64,000 nucleotides of DNA from Flavobacterium swingsii. Lineage in GTDB: Bacteria; Bacteroidota; Bacteroidia; Flavobacteriales; Flavobacteriaceae. The translations under genes and the position numbers were made by a program. Location: NCBI RefSeq assembly GCF_900111965.1, contig NZ_FOJT01000004.1:62001-126000 (forward strand), written 5' to 3'. Shown here piece after piece: positions 63,093 to 64,000 of the stretch. The notes beneath the pieces are model-generated. The model made no database searches and had not been told where the DNA came from. It saw only the letters and a program-made list of their open reading frames with translations. Within the stretch, counting starts at the first letter, position 1. Each line of letters begins with the position of its first letter.

Positions 63093-64000
63093 ATGACAAA
63101 AAGAGCAGAAAATATAATTGTAGGTATTTCTATAGGGGATTTAAACGGAATTGGAAGTGAAGTAATCCTAAAATCGTTCGAAGATTCGAGAATGTTAGAA
63201 TTATGTACGCCCATAATTTTTGCTAATGTAAAAATCCTTTCATTTCTAAAGAAAGAACTTCGATTAGAGGCGCCTTTGCACGGAATAGACAGATTAGACC
63301 AAATGGTTATTGGTAAAATAAATGTATTGAATGTTTGGAAAGAAGGCGTAAATATAAATTACGGTCAATTAGATAATGAAGTGGGAAAATATGCTATAAA
63401 ATCTTTTGTGGCAGCAACAAAAGCTTTAAAAGAAGGCGATATAGATGTTTTAGTTACCGCACCCATAAGCAAATCGAATATTCAAGCCGAAGATTTTAAA
63501 TTCCCAGGTCACACCGATTATTTAGATCAAGAATTAGAAGGCGATGCGCTAATGTTTATGATTCAAGATAATTTACGCGTAGGATTACTTACAGATCATG
63601 TTCCGTTAAGCGATGTGGCAAAACATTTGACTGAAGAATTAATTAGAAAAAAAATAAAAACAATAAATAAATCGTTAATTCAAGATTTTGGTATCAGAAA
63701 ACCAAAAATTGCAGTTTTAGGACTCAATCCACATTCTGGAGACAATGGAGTTATTGGTGACGAAGAAGATAAATTAATCAAACCAACATTAAAGAAAATT
63801 TTCGATGAAGGAACTTTGGTTTTTGGCCCATTTTCTGCCGATGGTTTCTTCGGAAGCAATCAATACGAAAATTATGATGCCATAATTGCGACTTATCATG
63901 ATCAAGGATTAATTCCTTTCAAAACTTTATCTTTTGGAAAAGGAGTCAATTATACAGCGGGTTTAAATAAAGTAAGAACATCACCAGACCACGGAACAGC
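63093..64000 (+). CDS. pdxA: 4-hydroxythreonine-4-phosphate dehydrogenase, cut by window end
   Basis: The frame is open from ATG 63093 to the end of the window with no stop, giving 302 residues, close to but short of the ~330-350 of PdxA. Pathway: de novo pyridoxal phosphate. Motifs: GISIGDLNGIGSEVILKSF near the N-terminus, VLVTAPISKSNI, FPGHTDYLDQEL (metal-site His), LTDHVPLSDV, GLNPHSGDNGVIGDEE and IATYHDQGLIPFKTLSF with the second metal His. About 30-50 residues are missing beyond the edge. Confidence 0.93.
   Translation, partial: MTKRAENIIVGISIGDLNGIGSEVILKSFEDSRMLELCTPIIFANVKILSFLKKELRLEAPLHGIDRLDQMVIGKINVLNVWKEGVNINYGQLDNEVGKYAIKSFVAATKALKEGDIDVLVTAPISKSNIQAEDFKFPGHTDYLDQELEGDALMFMIQDNLRVGLLTDHVPLSDVAKHLTEELIRKKIKTINKSLIQDFGIRKPKIAVLGLNPHSGDNGVIGDEEDKLIKPTLKKIFDEGTLVFGPFSADGFFGSNQYENYDAIIATYHDQGLIPFKTLSFGKGVNYTAGLNKVRTSPDHGT

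Noticed and set aside
1..64000. rRNA genes, prophage, complete insertion sequence or replication origin
   Set aside because: None of the expected sequence marks (rRNA conserved blocks, phage structural genes, intact transposase with paired ends, DnaA-box clusters) was seen.

Overview
The window is AT-rich chromosomal DNA from a Bacteroidota member, most likely Flavobacterium or a close relative. The evidence is a type IX secretion (T9SS) C-terminal sorting domain, a PorP/SprF-type protein end, Bacteroidota promoters of the form TTG-N18-23-TAnnTTTG, the gene order ftsX / DUF3098 / uppP / truB, a suf-type Fe-S cluster locus, and several intergenic repeats that look typical of flavobacteria. Most of the window is ordinary core genome: pgk, S41 protease, mtgA, aat, tag, truB, uppP, ftsX, leuS, odhA/odhB, a polyprenyl synthetase, a TetR-TolC-HlyD-RND efflux operon, tRNA-Ala(GGC), ferredoxin, sufABCDSE plus sufT-like, ribE and the start of pdxA.

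Layout. 1-4.4 kb: end of a PorP-like gene, pgk, a LysM lytic transglycosylase and elaA. 4.4-9.3 kb: an island with a tail-fibre-like surface protein and a 1172-residue T9SS-exported metalloprotease. It closes with a degenerate IS-like remnant and a second, truncated copy of the 3' end of elaA. 9.3-14 kb: OmpA protein, a tyrosine phosphatase that has lost its start codon, three small genes forming an integron-cassette-like array, and an S41 protease. 14-24.4 kb: cell-wall, signalling and housekeeping genes. 24.5-36 kb: leuS, a zinc peptidase, an MFS pump, the 2-oxoglutarate dehydrogenase genes and a prenyl synthase. 36-43 kb: RND efflux operon. 43-52 kb: an unusual PAS/CZB sensor, tRNA-Ala, ferredoxin and four protease or hydrolase genes. 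52-61 kb: suf locus, interrupted by a flavodoxin-like reductase and by an antisense serine hydrolase. 61-64 kb: DUF3078 protein, ribE, pdxA.

The most interesting region is 10.5-12.35 kb. Three co-oriented small genes are each bounded by a 9-10 bp inverted repeat private to that unit (GTTAGCAGTA, GTTATGCGT and GTTAGCCTT with their exact complements). Each gene is followed by a shared AACAGC-type element. Integron gene cassettes have this end logic: the cassette 5' end pairs with the inverse core of its own attC. No integrase is visible in the window. The block is bracketed by an imperfect 28/30 bp direct repeat, one copy of which is the 3' end of the S41 protease gene. At the other junction the neighbouring phosphatase gene has lost its ATG. 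The elaA duplication around the T9SS island is a second, independent trace of DNA acquisition.

No rRNA, CRISPR array, prophage or complete insertion sequence is visible.
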